From: Mangrovibacterium sp047972415
GTDB taxonomy: Bacteria; Bacteroidota; Bacteroidia; Bacteroidales; Prolixibacteraceae
Assembly: GCA_047972415.1 (NCBI GenBank)
Contig: JBKEAN010000231.1
Span: 1-10,175, forward strand
Length of the DNA: 10,175 bases
Direction of reading: 5' to 3'
Shown: in pieces, positions 1 to 8,576 of the stretch
Layout of the letters: the number at the start of each line of letters is the position of its first letter
Position numbering within the stretch: position 1 is the first letter of the stretch
Program-made: the position numbers and the translations under genes
The notes under the pieces: model-generated
Databases searched by the model: none
Seen by the model: only the letters and a program-made list of their open reading frames with translations
Told to the model about the DNA's origin: nothing

Positions 1-1338
1 CAATATTGGGGAAGACCGCACGACTACATGTGGTTGAGTACAACCCAGCCGGGCCGTATTTACAGCGAGATGAAGCAAGCCTACGATAGCAATGCCCGCC
101 GTCTGTGGATTGTGAATGTACACGACATGAAAACGGCAGCCTATGATCTGGAGCTTTTTCTGGATATGGCCTGGGATATCAATTCGGTAACACCGTCAAC
201 CTTAATCAAGCATCAGGAAAATTGGCTCTGCCGCGAACTGGGAGAAACTGCCGGAAAGAAAATACTTCCCGCGATGCTGGAATATTACCGGCTCTGCGGA
301 ATCCGGAAACCCGAGTTTATGGGGTGGACACAAGTGGAGTTGAGTAAAACAAAGTATGCCAGGGGAATGTCGCCGGTAATTGATTCAGAATTTAGCTTAA
401 CTGAATTTGGAAGCGAGCTCGATCGTTACCTGGAAGACTACCAGCGGATTCAAACTATCGTTGCTGATGCCGAATTGAGCATCGCGCCGGAGCGCAAAGA
501 TGCCTTCTTTTCCGAAGTGAAATACCCGCTTTTATCAGCAGGAGCCATGGCTGTCAAAATGCTTGAAGCGCAGCGGGCACGTGCTATCGCTTCCGGCACT
601 TACGATGCAGCCCGCTGGACACGGGAGTCTGCATTGATGGAAGCATGCGCCAAAAGTATGAGCGCTTACTTCGACATCCGCCGCTTAACCGACTACTACA
701 ATAACGAGCTGGCCGAAGGAAAGTGGAGATACTCGATGTGCTATAATCCGCGGGATTTGTATGTTTTCTCCACACCAAATCTGCCTGTTGGACCGACTGA
801 AAAGGAAATAGAGGCATACCTGCCGGGGAAAAAATACAATACGCTGCCCTTAGCCGAAGTAAACCGCGACAGTTGTATTGTTTCCAACGCATGCGATTAT
901 TCAACAGCAGACGATGGTGTTCAGCCCATCCAGATGCTGGGACATAGTATGAATGCTGTTTCTGTACCTAAAAACGCGAGCATAACTTTCGAATTTGATT
1001 GCATGTGGGATGGTGACGCAGAAATGTTAACGGCGGTTATTCCAACACAACCTAATGATGAAGGAGATATCCGTTTTAGTGTACAAATTGATGATGAACC
1101 GGGACAAGTTTGTTCATTCAAAGAAAAGTTTCGAAGTGAATCGTGGAAGCAAAATGTCATGCGAGGGCAAGCCATTCGGACAACGAAACAGCATTTGACC
1201 AAAGGGAAGCACCGGTTGACGATTACAGCTTTAGACGATCATGTAATCGTTGATCAGTGGATAATAGACTTTAAACCCGGTCGGAAATTCTATGTTTTTC
1301 CGGTAGTTCCGGCCTATTCAACTCAAAATAAACAGTAA
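1..1338 (+). CDS. GH115 xylan alpha-1,2-glucuronidase, C-terminal part (5' end outside window)
   Basis: Family GH115 enzymes remove glucuronic acid or 4-O-methylglucuronic acid from xylan, including from internal xylose residues. The frame is open from base 1 with no start, so about 445 C-terminal residues are seen; whole family members run to roughly 800-1000. The fragment opens with the family-typical YWGRPHDYMWLSTTQPG, followed by a conserved NVHDMK...FLDMAWD block, which belongs to the end of the catalytic barrel. A helical region follows (about residues 110-260 of the fragment). The end is a beta-sandwich C-terminal domain with the motif WKQNVMRGQA and a final HRLTITALDDHVIVDQWIIDF-like strand pair. 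The first ATG at 28 is internal and is not taken as the start. The stop lies 4 bases before the GH2 gene, so the two are almost certainly co-transcribed. The family call rests on remembered motif patterns, not a search. Xylan as substrate is inferred from the family. Confidence 0.88.
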   Translation, partial: QYWGRPHDYMWLSTTQPGRIYSEMKQAYDSNARRLWIVNVHDMKTAAYDLELFLDMAWDINSVTPSTLIKHQENWLCRELGETAGKKILPAMLEYYRLCGIRKPEFMGWTQVELSKTKYARGMSPVIDSEFSLTEFGSELDRYLEDYQRIQTIVADAELSIAPERKDAFFSEVKYPLLSAGAMAVKMLEAQRARAIASGTYDAARWTRESALMEACAKSMSAYFDIRRLTDYYNNELAEGKWRYSMCYNPRDLYVFSTPNLPVGPTEKEIEAYLPGKKYNTLPLAEVNRDSCIVSNACDYSTADDGVQPIQMLGHSMNAVSVPKNASITFEFDCMWDGDAEMLTAVIPTQPNDEGDIRFSVQIDDEPGQVCSFKEKFRSESWKQNVMRGQAIRTTKQHLTKGKHRLTITALDDHVIVDQWIIDFKPGRKFYVFPVVPAYSTQNKQ

Positions 1339-1342
1339 ATCA

Positions 1343-4174
1343 ATGAATTGCTTTTTGAAATATTTAGCGGCTGTAGTATTTGCCGCAGGAACCGTTTGGT
1401 CTGTCAATGCGCAGAAAACGGAGCTGGTCTATCTCTCGGGAACGGGACTGGATGACACAAAAACCTGGGATTTCTACTGTTCCGGTGGAATGAACAGCGG
1501 GAAATGGGGTAAAATTGAAGTGCCTTCCCAATGGGAATTGCAGGGATACGGACAATATACCTTTGGGAGGTTTTATTTAGATAAAACAGCCAAGCCGAGT
1601 GACGAAACTGGCTTGTACCGCTACCGGTTCAATGTTCCGGCAGACTGGAAAAACAAACAGATTTCGATCGTTTTTGAAGGTGTAATGACCGACACAGAAG
1701 TGAAAGTCAACGGCAAGCTGGCAGGCGAAATTCATCAAGGCGGTTTCTACCGGTTTGAGTATGCTATTTCCGATAACCTGAAATTCGGGGAAGAGAATGA
1801 ACTGCAAGTGAAGGTCTGGAAAGAATCGGCTAACCGATTGGTGAATGCTGCCGAACGACGGGCCGACTGGTGGCTCTTTGGTGGGATTTACCGGCCTGTT
1901 TATCTGAAAGCCAGTCCGAAAACACATATTTCACGCATTGCTGTTGATGCCCAAGCAGACGGAACGCTTCATGCTGAAGTCCATCTGGAAAAATTGCCCA
2001 AAGGTGCGTCGCTTGTGGCTACAATCAGCCCGGTCGGAAGTAAGGCTGAATTTCCTGCCCGAACCATCGAGCTTAACCAAAACTCGGTGCAAACCATTTC
2101 AACCCAATGGAGTGGCGTAAAAACATGGGACTGCGAGAACCCGAATTTATACATGCTCAAGCTTGACTTGTTGAATGCAAAAAAGGAAGTTGTACACACC
2201 TTTGAGCAACGCATCGGCTTTCGAACCATCGAATTCCGACCCAAAGATGGCATCTACCTGAATGGGACAAAGTTGCTTGTGAAAGGTACAAACCGCCATT
2301 GCTTTGACCCGGCAGGGGGCCGAACAACTAACAAAGCGCTGAGCATCAAAGATGCCTTGTTGATCAAGGAAATGAACATGAATGCGGTTCGGTCTCACTA
2401 TCCACCCGATACGCATTTTCTCGATGTTTGCGATTCGCTTGGAATCCTGTACCTCGATGAACTGGCCGGCTGGCAAAACGGCTACGACGAAAAAACAGGC
2501 CGAAAGTTGTTGGCTGAAATGATTGCAAAAGACGTCAATCACCCCTGTATTTTCATTTGGTCGAACGGCAATGAGGGCGGATGGACAAAGAATATTGATG
2601 AGGATTTTGCGACTCTTGACCCGCAGAATAGACATGTCGTTCATCCTTGGGCGGACTATAACCAGCTGGATACGCATCATTACCCGGCGTATCAAACCGG
2701 GATGCACCGGCTGGCCAGCGGGTACGAGGTTTTTATGCCAACGGAGTTTAATCATGGCTTGTACGACCGCGGGCAGGGAGCGGGCCTGGACGATTTTTGG
2801 GCGAAGTATACTGCAAATCCCCTGTTTGCCGGTGGCTTTCTTTGGGCTTATGTTGACGAGGCAGTGAAGAGGACTGATAAAGGGGGAATCTTGGATTCGG
2901 ATGCTCCGAACGGACCGGACGGAATCGTTGGCCCGAACCGGGAGAAGGAGGGAAGTTTCTATACGGTTCGCGAAGTGTGGTCGCCGATTCAGGTGAAGAA
3001 TTTTTTCATCACCCCTTCATTTAAGGGAGACTTCTTTGTTCGCAATGCTTATTTGTTTACCAATCTGAACGAATGCCGGATGGTTTACCGGGTGTTCGCA
3101 ACGCCTTCTCCTTTAAAAGGCGGAGATAAGAGTTTGCTCGCAGAAGGAAAAGTGACCTTGCCATCGGCTGAGCCGGGTGAAACGGTGAAAGTGCATTTCG
3201 ACCTTCCGGAGGCATTCTTCCAAGGTGATGTTCTCGAGATTGAAGCTTTCGACAAAACAGGAGCTTCGGTTTGCAACTGGACCTTCCCGATAAAATACGC
3301 CGCCGATTATTTTGCGACGCAACGACAAGTTGCAAAAATGACGGTTGGTGCGAACGTTTCAAGTGTCGACGGGCAGATTGTGTTGTCAGCCAACGGAGTT
3401 TCGGCAAGCTTTGAAGAGGCTAACGGAATGTTGAAAGAAGTTCGTCGTGGAGAACAGCTAATTCCTTTGAACGACGGTCCGCTGCCGGTTGGAATGAAAA
3501 TGAAATTCAAGAACGGATATACTGAGATTGAAGGGAACGATGTAGTTTATGTTGCAAAATACACTGGGGCAGTCGATTCAATTGTCTGGCGAATGACTGC
3601 TGACGGCCTGCTGGGAATGGACGCCGTGATGCTGAACCGCGAAAACGGCGGCGGCTTTGACGGTGAGTTCTTCGACAAGCAGGTCTACAATCTCGGATTA
3701 ACTTTTTCATTTCCCGAAAAAGAGGTGACCGGGATGCGCTGGATGGGGCGTGGGCCTTACCGAGTGTGGAAGAACCGGATTAAAGGAACAAACTATGGCA
3801 TTTGGGAAAAGGCTTACAATAACACGATAACCGGCGATGAGTATGAGCAACTGGTTTACCCCGAATTTAAGGGTTACCATGCCAATTTGTATTGGGCAAG
3901 CCTCGAATCCGATAAAGTTCCATTTACAGTCTATTCCGAAACTGATGGCCTTTTCTTCAGGGTGTTTACACCACAGGAGCCCGCAAATCTTCGCGACGGG
4001 GCTAAAACCATGTGGGAATTTCCCGAGGGTGATTTGTCTTTCCTGTTCGACATTCCGGCCATGCGCTCCGGTAAGCCTATCGCCGAACTTGGGCCTAACA
4101 GTCAACCCAGTACCATCCGAATAAAGAAAGGAGATGAAGGTTTGCGGATGACCCTTTGGTTTGATTTTCGATAA
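1343..4174 (+). CDS. Secreted GH2 beta-galactosidase-like glycoside hydrolase (LacZ-type architecture)
   Basis: The 943-residue protein is a retaining exo-glycosidase of family GH2. It has a clear signal peptide (MNCFLKYLAAVVFAAGTVWSVNA, cut before Q24), so it acts in the periplasm or at the cell surface. Domains in order: jelly-roll sugar-binding domain (about 60-190, with the conserved ADWWLFGGIYRPV), Ig-like domain (about 195-305), TIM barrel (about 305-590), a linker beta domain (about 600-680), and a C-terminal domain resembling the LacZ small-chain domain, with MGRGPYRVWKNR near residue 800. The barrel carries VRSHYPPD (R350, H352) and SNGNEGGW with the likely acid/base E411. E468 in MPTEFNHG is the likely nucleophile. 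FLWAYVDEAVKRTDKGG and EGSFYTVREVWSP follow, a pattern familiar from Bacteroidota GH2 enzymes. Beta-galactosidase is the best guess, but GH2 also includes beta-glucuronidases, beta-mannosidases and arabinosidases. The start is 4 bases after the GH115 stop, with no obvious Shine-Dalgarno site. Confidence 0.9.
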   Translation: MNCFLKYLAAVVFAAGTVWSVNAQKTELVYLSGTGLDDTKTWDFYCSGGMNSGKWGKIEVPSQWELQGYGQYTFGRFYLDKTAKPSDETGLYRYRFNVPADWKNKQISIVFEGVMTDTEVKVNGKLAGEIHQGGFYRFEYAISDNLKFGEENELQVKVWKESANRLVNAAERRADWWLFGGIYRPVYLKASPKTHISRIAVDAQADGTLHAEVHLEKLPKGASLVATISPVGSKAEFPARTIELNQNSVQTISTQWSGVKTWDCENPNLYMLKLDLLNAKKEVVHTFEQRIGFRTIEFRPKDGIYLNGTKLLVKGTNRHCFDPAGGRTTNKALSIKDALLIKEMNMNAVRSHYPPDTHFLDVCDSLGILYLDELAGWQNGYDEKTGRKLLAEMIAKDVNHPCIFIWSNGNEGGWTKNIDEDFATLDPQNRHVVHPWADYNQLDTHHYPAYQTGMHRLASGYEVFMPTEFNHGLYDRGQGAGLDDFWAKYTANPLFAGGFLWAYVDEAVKRTDKGGILDSDAPNGPDGIVGPNREKEGSFYTVREVWSPIQVKNFFITPSFKGDFFVRNAYLFTNLNECRMVYRVFATPSPLKGGDKSLLAEGKVTLPSAEPGETVKVHFDLPEAFFQGDVLEIEAFDKTGASVCNWTFPIKYAADYFATQRQVAKMTVGANVSSVDGQIVLSANGVSASFEEANGMLKEVRRGEQLIPLNDGPLPVGMKMKFKNGYTEIEGNDVVYVAKYTGAVDSIVWRMTADGLLGMDAVMLNRENGGGFDGEFFDKQVYNLGLTFSFPEKEVTGMRWMGRGPYRVWKNRIKGTNYGIWEKAYNNTITGDEYEQLVYPEFKGYHANLYWASLESDKVPFTVYSETDGLFFRVFTPQEPANLRDGAKTMWEFPEGDLSFLFDIPAMRSGKPIAELGPNSQPSTIRIKKGDEGLRMTLWFDFR

Positions 4175-4202
4175 AAGTGAGTGTGTATTCAAGTATAGTC
4201 GA

Positions 4203-5126
4203 ATGAAGAATCTGAAAAGAAAGACGGTTATTGGGGCATGTATATTTCTTGCAGTTTTCTGTAATAATAGTTTGGCTCAAAATTTTATTCCGTTGTGGAC
4301 TGAAGGGAAAATTCCCAATACAAAAAATTTACAGTCAAATGACAGTATTGCAAACGAGCGGTATTGGAAGGTTGCCGTTCCCGGAATGTTCGCTTTTTTC
4401 CCTAGTAAGCAAGAAAATACCGGTTCAGCGGTTCTAATCTGTCCGGGTGGAGGATACGATCATTTAGCTTACGTGGTAAGCGGCACACAATTAGCAAAAT
4501 GGTATAATACTTTAGGCATTAATGCTTTTGTGTTGATTTATCGGTTGCCGGTTGCAGCTAATTTGGTGAAAAAGGAAATTGCCCCGTTACAAGATGCACA
4601 AAGAGCGATAAGATTGATTCGGGCAAATGCCGCAGCCTGGGGGGTAAATTCAGATGGGATTGGTGTTATGGGGATATCAGCAGGAGGCCATGTCGCCTCT
4701 TGTCTCGGTACCCATGGCGAAGATGTTTCTGCTGTAGGAGATTCAGTTGATCAGTATTCTTTTAATCCGAACTTCATGATTCTGATTTCACCCGTAATTT
4801 CAATGAAATCTTATGTGCATGCTGGGAGCCGGAGAAATCTTTTGGGAGATGAACCTTCGGCTAATATGGTTGCTGATTATTCAACTGAATTATGCGTGAC
4901 TAACCAAACACCCCCAACATTTATTGTCCATGCAGAAAATGATAAATCAGTCAAATTGGAAAACAGCCTCATGTTTGCATCAGCATTAAGGGAAAAAAAT
5001 GTATCGGTATCGCTGCATGTTTTTCCATCGGGAGGGCATTCATTCGGACTTTCTAACAATCCGGGGAGCTCAAATTTATGGAAGGAACTGTGTGAATTAT
5101 GGATAGAAGAAAAGGGGTTTAAGTAA
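4203..5126 (+). CDS. Secreted alpha/beta-hydrolase, acetylxylan-esterase-like
   Basis: This is a 307-residue serine esterase of the alpha/beta-hydrolase fold, probably removing acetyl groups from oligosaccharides in the periplasm. ATG at 4203 is chosen because it gives a textbook signal peptide (MKNLKRKTVIGACIFLAVFCNNSLA, then Q26). The upstream TTG at 4161 would overlap the GH2 gene and bury the signal. An oxyanion-hole-type stretch, LICPGGGYDHLAY, precedes the nucleophile elbow GISAG with S159. The remaining triad candidates are D247 in HAENDKS and H279 in SGGHSFGL, all in the expected order and spacing. Such proteins are common in Bacteroidota xylan and pectin clusters and are often annotated as acetylxylan esterase or simply as alpha/beta hydrolase. 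It follows the GH2 gene by 28 bases. By eye the gene looks more AT-rich than the GH115 and GH2 genes before it. The exact substrate is inferred. Confidence 0.85.
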   Translation: MKNLKRKTVIGACIFLAVFCNNSLAQNFIPLWTEGKIPNTKNLQSNDSIANERYWKVAVPGMFAFFPSKQENTGSAVLICPGGGYDHLAYVVSGTQLAKWYNTLGINAFVLIYRLPVAANLVKKEIAPLQDAQRAIRLIRANAAAWGVNSDGIGVMGISAGGHVASCLGTHGEDVSAVGDSVDQYSFNPNFMILISPVISMKSYVHAGSRRNLLGDEPSANMVADYSTELCVTNQTPPTFIVHAENDKSVKLENSLMFASALREKNVSVSLHVFPSGGHSFGLSNNPGSSNLWKELCELWIEEKGFK

Positions 5127-5246
5127 TCAGGCGTTGGGGAATATTATACGCTACTACTAACGATTTATAGATGACAGCAAGGTTGGTTAGGCTATTCTGT
5201 TTAATAGCTTGTTCAGCATGCTTTTAAAGATATTTATCATCATTAT

Positions 5247-6122
5247 ATGATTATTCAATCAATGAAATTTAAGAATATGCGCTTGACAATTTTCTTGTTA
5301 ATAGTCTTAACAACTTTACAGAGCTTTGGTCAAATTGACACTTTAAACAGTGATAGAGAACGATTCTTTCCTAAAGAAGAATTATCACCAACAGTAATTC
5401 CCGGGAAATCGTCTGTCTGGGTGTTTATCATGGCAGGTCAGTCCAACATGGCAGGGCGGGCCTTGGTTGAACCTCAGGACACCGTTCCTAATGTTAGAAT
5501 TTTAACTCTCAATAAAGACGGCAAACTGGTTGTTGCCAAAGAGCCGCTTCATTTTTACACCAAGGGTTGGTCGGGGCTGGATTGCGGAATGAGTTTCGCC
5601 CGTGAATTACTGAAATCGGTGCCCGACACGTTATCGGTTTTATTGGTGCCCACTGCAGTTGGGGGTAGTCCGATTAGTAACTGGATAAATGATATGCCGC
5701 ATCGCGGAGTGCACCTCTATTCAAATTTTAAAGAAAGGCTGGCGATTGCGGAGCAATACGGCGAAGTAAAAGCGATTTTGTGGCACCAGGGAGAATCGGA
5801 TGCGAATCCGGATGGAATTCGAAATCGTTATGAAAATCTGGAAATGCTTTTTTCTTCCTTTCGGAAGGACGTCGGAAATGTTACGCTGCCAATTCTGGTC
5901 GGCCAAATTGGCTCCTACTCGAAGCATCCGAAAGAATGGAAGGCTATCAATGATATCAACCGGAAATACGCACGAAAAGATAAATCTGTTGTGATCATCG
6001 AAACAAGTGATTTAAAAGATAAAGGCGATAAATTACATTTCGATAGTCCGGGGCAGCGCGAAATGGGTCGTCGTTTTGCCGAAGTGTATGCCCGGTATTT
6101 GCAGGAAACGAATTCAAAATAA
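5247..6122 (+). CDS. Secreted SASA-domain acetylesterase (sialate O-acetylesterase / CE6-like)
   Basis: The 291-residue protein belongs to the SASA branch of SGNH-type carbohydrate esterases, which includes CE6 acetylxylan esterases. It has an N-terminal signal sequence ending near QSFGQ. The start is uncertain: in-frame ATGs lie at 5247, 5262 and 5277. The second gives the tidy signal peptide MKFKNMRLTIFLLIVLTTLQ; the longest is listed. Counting from 5247, the nucleophile block FIMAGQSNMAG carries S66, the family motif WHQGESDA is at 179-186, and KLHFDSPGQREMG carries the likely catalytic H264. The order nucleophile, HQGES, C-terminal His is that of CE6/SASA enzymes. Despite the name sialate esterase, the xylan-type neighbours argue for deacetylation of xylan or a similar plant glycan. 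A 120-base gap separates it from the previous gene; I see no convincing promoter or terminator there. Confidence 0.85.
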   Translation: MIIQSMKFKNMRLTIFLLIVLTTLQSFGQIDTLNSDRERFFPKEELSPTVIPGKSSVWVFIMAGQSNMAGRALVEPQDTVPNVRILTLNKDGKLVVAKEPLHFYTKGWSGLDCGMSFARELLKSVPDTLSVLLVPTAVGGSPISNWINDMPHRGVHLYSNFKERLAIAEQYGEVKAILWHQGESDANPDGIRNRYENLEMLFSSFRKDVGNVTLPILVGQIGSYSKHPKEWKAINDINRKYARKDKSVVIIETSDLKDKGDKLHFDSPGQREMGRRFAEVYARYLQETNSK

Positions 6123-6191
6123 GTAAACGAAGTGAGTATGAAAATCAATTTCAGCATGGCAAGAACTCAAAACAAAATAACAGGTCGAAAA

Positions 6192-7535
6192 ATGAAATCA
6201 CGCTATTGGAGTTTCGTCGGCGTTTTCTTCTTTTTATGCTTTGCCGAAGTCGCAATCGGTCAGTTTGCAAAAGGCTTTAAAACCCTGAAATACGATTTTG
6301 GAAATGGAAAAACAGAGAAAGGATTTACGGCAGTTACTTCTTCGAACCAATACTCCGATGCGACCGGTTTTGGTTTGACTTGTCCAAACGGAGTGATTAC
6401 ATCGTCGCAAAAAGGGAAAAAGCCTGCACTGAGTTCCGATTGTGTAACATCAGCTGAAGCATTCTTTTTTGTAGTTGACGTGCCCGAAGGAAGATACAAA
6501 GTGACTCTGGAATTGGGTAACCCGAATGCCAGTGCCAGAACGACAGTAAAGGCGGAGTCGAGAAGGCTGATGTTGGAAGATATTGCAACGCGGCCCGGTC
6601 AAATTGAAACCCGAACACTAATTATTGATGTCAGGAGGCCGAAGATTTCGGAAGGGCGCTCTGTGTTATTAAAAGAAAGGGAGAAAGGTTCAAAGACTTG
6701 GGATAATAACCTGTGTCTGGAGTTCAATGGAGTCAACCCTTCGGTCTGTTCGGTCGAAATTGAATCGGCAAATGAGCTGCCTGTCATATTCCTGGCCGGA
6801 AACTCAACCGTAACCGACCAGCGAATGGAACCCTGGGCTTCATGGGGACAGACGCTTCCCCGTTTTTTAAAACCCAATATTGCCGTGGCAAATTTTGCCG
6901 AATCGGGGGAAACCTTGATTGGTTTTCGGAAAGAACGGCGCTTGGAGAAGCTGTTGTCAGTGATGAAGCCCGGAGATTTTCTTTTCATGGAATTTGCACA
7001 CAACGACCAAAAAGAAGGCTCTTGTCACGTTGACCCGTACACAACTTACCAGGATGAGCTGCGCTTTTACATTGCCGAAGCGAAGAAGAAGGGTGGTATT
7101 CCTGTTCTGGTAACTTCAACCAACCGGCGGAAATTTGATGAGAATGGAAATTTGGTCAATACGCTGGACGAATATCCCAATGCAATGCGCCAGTTGGCCC
7201 GGGACGAACAAGTGTTGCTGATTGACTTAATTGCGATGTCGAAATCGTTGTATGAAGCGTTGGGAGTCGAAGGTTCCATAAAGGCTTTCGTGCATTACCC
7301 GATTAATACTTTTCCCGGGGTGAACCGGGAGTTGAAAGACGATACGCATTTCAATGCTTATGGTGCGTATGAACTGGCAAAATGTGTAGTTTCGAAAATG
7401 ATTACCATGCACGAATTTAAAGACTTCGTTGTGGATGACTTTGGAAGCTTTAATCCGGCATCGCCCGATTCGGCAGATAAGTTCTTTTGGCCACTGAGCC
7501 CGCTTTTTGATGCTGAAAAACCGGAAGGAAATTAA
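6192..7535 (+). CDS. Secreted two-domain CE12-like SGNH acetylesterase (rhamnogalacturonan acetylesterase family)
   Basis: The start is set at ATG 6192, which yields a clean signal peptide (MKSRYWSFVGVFFFLCFAEV, AIG, then Q) and a 447-residue product. In-frame GTG 6132 and ATGs 6138 and 6156 would put polar residues ahead of the signal. Residues about 25-195 form a beta-rich N-terminal domain (KYDFGNG, FFFVVDVPEGRYKVTLELGN) that looks like the galactose-binding or malectin-like module often fused to these esterases. The SGNH domain follows: block I LAGNSTVTDQ with nucleophile S205, block II ESGE with G239, block III FAHND with N271, and block V DDTHFN with D383 and H386, so all four SGNH residues are present. 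Block I reads GNS where the classical motif is GDS, a variation I recall from this two-domain subgroup. CE12 enzymes deacetylate rhamnogalacturonan, other pectins or xylan; which one applies here is not shown by sequence. It is 69 bases after the SASA gene and 13 before the next esterase. Confidence 0.87.
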   Translation: MKSRYWSFVGVFFFLCFAEVAIGQFAKGFKTLKYDFGNGKTEKGFTAVTSSNQYSDATGFGLTCPNGVITSSQKGKKPALSSDCVTSAEAFFFVVDVPEGRYKVTLELGNPNASARTTVKAESRRLMLEDIATRPGQIETRTLIIDVRRPKISEGRSVLLKEREKGSKTWDNNLCLEFNGVNPSVCSVEIESANELPVIFLAGNSTVTDQRMEPWASWGQTLPRFLKPNIAVANFAESGETLIGFRKERRLEKLLSVMKPGDFLFMEFAHNDQKEGSCHVDPYTTYQDELRFYIAEAKKKGGIPVLVTSTNRRKFDENGNLVNTLDEYPNAMRQLARDEQVLLIDLIAMSKSLYEALGVEGSIKAFVHYPINTFPGVNRELKDDTHFNAYGAYELAKCVVSKMITMHEFKDFVVDDFGSFNPASPDSADKFFWPLSPLFDAEKPEGN

Positions 7536-7548
7536 ACACGAATCAAGA

Positions 7549-8265
7549 ATGCTTATGAAATCAGTTTTAATTGTCATCCTAAGTTTACTGGCTTTGGGCT
7601 CCAGCCCGAGACCGAAAGTCTCCATTTGGCTCATTGGTGACTCAACAATGGCATGGAAGAAACCTGAACGGGCACCCGAATCCGGTTGGGGAGAGGGATT
7701 GAAGCAATTTGTAAATGGTAACGCCACTATCCGTAATCATGCAGCAAGTGGCCGGAGTAGCTTGAATTTTATCAACGAAGGTCTCTGGACGGATGTCTGC
7801 GACAGTTTACAAGCCGGCGACTATGTCATCATACAATTTGGACATAACGATGAAAAGTCAGATACGTTGAGGCATACAGAGCCATTCGACTCGTATAAGG
7901 ATAACCTGGGAAAGTTTATCCGTGAATCGAAAAAAAAAGGAGCCATTCCGGTTGTTTGTTCCTCAATTGTCCGTCGGCAATTTAATCCCGATGGAAGTTT
8001 AAAAGATACCCACGGAGACTATATCAAGGCAACAAAACAGGCAGCGGAAGAAACCGGAACGCTTTACATTGATATGGAGGCGCTGACCCGGGAACTGGTT
8101 ACCAAAATGGGCCCTGAATCATCGAAGCAAATTTACAATTACACCACAAAGAAGCAGGATTCAACGCACTTGAACTTTAACGGAGCCAGGGCGATTGCTG
8201 AACTGTTTGTTGACGAAATAAAAGCCAAGCAACCCTGTCTGTTTCAATATTTTATAAGTGAATAG
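7549..8265 (+). CDS. Secreted single-domain CE12-like SGNH acetylesterase
   Basis: This is a compact 238-residue SGNH hydrolase with the length and motifs of CE12 rhamnogalacturonan or xylan acetylesterases. Counting from ATG 7549: block I LIGDSTMAW with nucleophile S32, block II HAASGRSS with G68, block III QFGHNDEK with N100, and block V DSTHLNF with D204 and H207. ATG 7549 and ATG 7555 are both reasonable starts. Each gives a short hydrophobic export signal (KSVLIVILSLLALGSS). TTG 7507 and ATG 7510 would overlap the preceding gene and are less likely. The start lies 13 bases after the previous stop, so the two CE12-like genes are translationally close. They are paralogous in the SGNH core (shared KKKG-IPV-...-RR-F---G--- segment after block III) but differ by the N-terminal module. 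It appears to be the last gene of the carbohydrate operon, although I find no clear hairpin terminator after it. Confidence 0.88.
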   Translation: MLMKSVLIVILSLLALGSSPRPKVSIWLIGDSTMAWKKPERAPESGWGEGLKQFVNGNATIRNHAASGRSSLNFINEGLWTDVCDSLQAGDYVIIQFGHNDEKSDTLRHTEPFDSYKDNLGKFIRESKKKGAIPVVCSSIVRRQFNPDGSLKDTHGDYIKATKQAAEETGTLYIDMEALTRELVTKMGPESSKQIYNYTTKKQDSTHLNFNGARAIAELFVDEIKAKQPCLFQYFISE

Positions 8266-8576
8266 TCTATGGTTTTAATTTGTTGTTTATTAGTATTTGT
8301 GTCGTAGTTGGCAACATGGACGGTTTAAACGGTAGTTGAAATGAGTAACTCCAGAAATTATGTGATTGAAGATTGAATGTTGCTTGTTTCTAGTTTCTGC
8401 ATCTTCGAATTCGGCAATTAACTTGATTTGTCCACTGAGCTTCTTTTATAATGAAAAGCCGAAGAAAAATAATATATCAGGGTTAGTTAATCGAAATAAA
8501 AAAGTTAACGCGTTGGTTTGGGAAGGAACTAATCATCTAAAGAAAACCAATTATTAACACGTTTAATTTTAAAGCC
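8266..8576 (+). other. AT-rich intergenic region between the carbohydrate operon and rteC
   Basis: These 311 bases hold no convincing gene. A TTG-initiated open frame at 8366-8557 is judged spurious. I see no GC-rich hairpin with a T-run to end the upstream operon, and no full TAnnTTTG element. Several short palindromes occur (GTTTAAAC near 8326, CGAATTCG near 8406, and AACGCGTT at 8507-8514). The rteC promoter should lie here if rteC is not read from upstream, but it cannot be placed with confidence. Confidence 0.6.
8504..8514. promoter_or_regulatory. Palindromic candidate operator upstream of rteC
   Basis: GTTAAC (8504-8509) overlaps the perfect 8-base palindrome AACGCGTT (8507-8514), about 60 bases before the rteC start. 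A related GTTAGTTAATCG lies at about 8482-8493. Known RteC binds an inverted repeat ahead of the genes it activates, so an autoregulatory site is conceivable. Nothing beyond symmetry and position supports it. Confidence 0.2.

Noticed and set aside
2147..2755. 202-codon open frame on the - strand within the GH2 gene
   Set aside because: It lies wholly opposite the conserved GH2 catalytic barrel, which has clear family motifs. It is a shadow of that gene's codon pattern.
5191..5208. GCTATT/AATAGC hairpin in the gap between the two esterase genes, as a terminator
   Set aside because: The 6-base stem is AT-rich and has no T-run directly after it. The downstream gene continues the same pathway, so termination here is not supported.
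8366..8557. 63-codon open frame on the + strand just before rteC
   Set aside because: It starts at TTG inside an AT-rich stretch, resembles no family, has low-complexity K/N-rich codons, and ends 19 bases before the rteC start. More likely leader sequence than gene.
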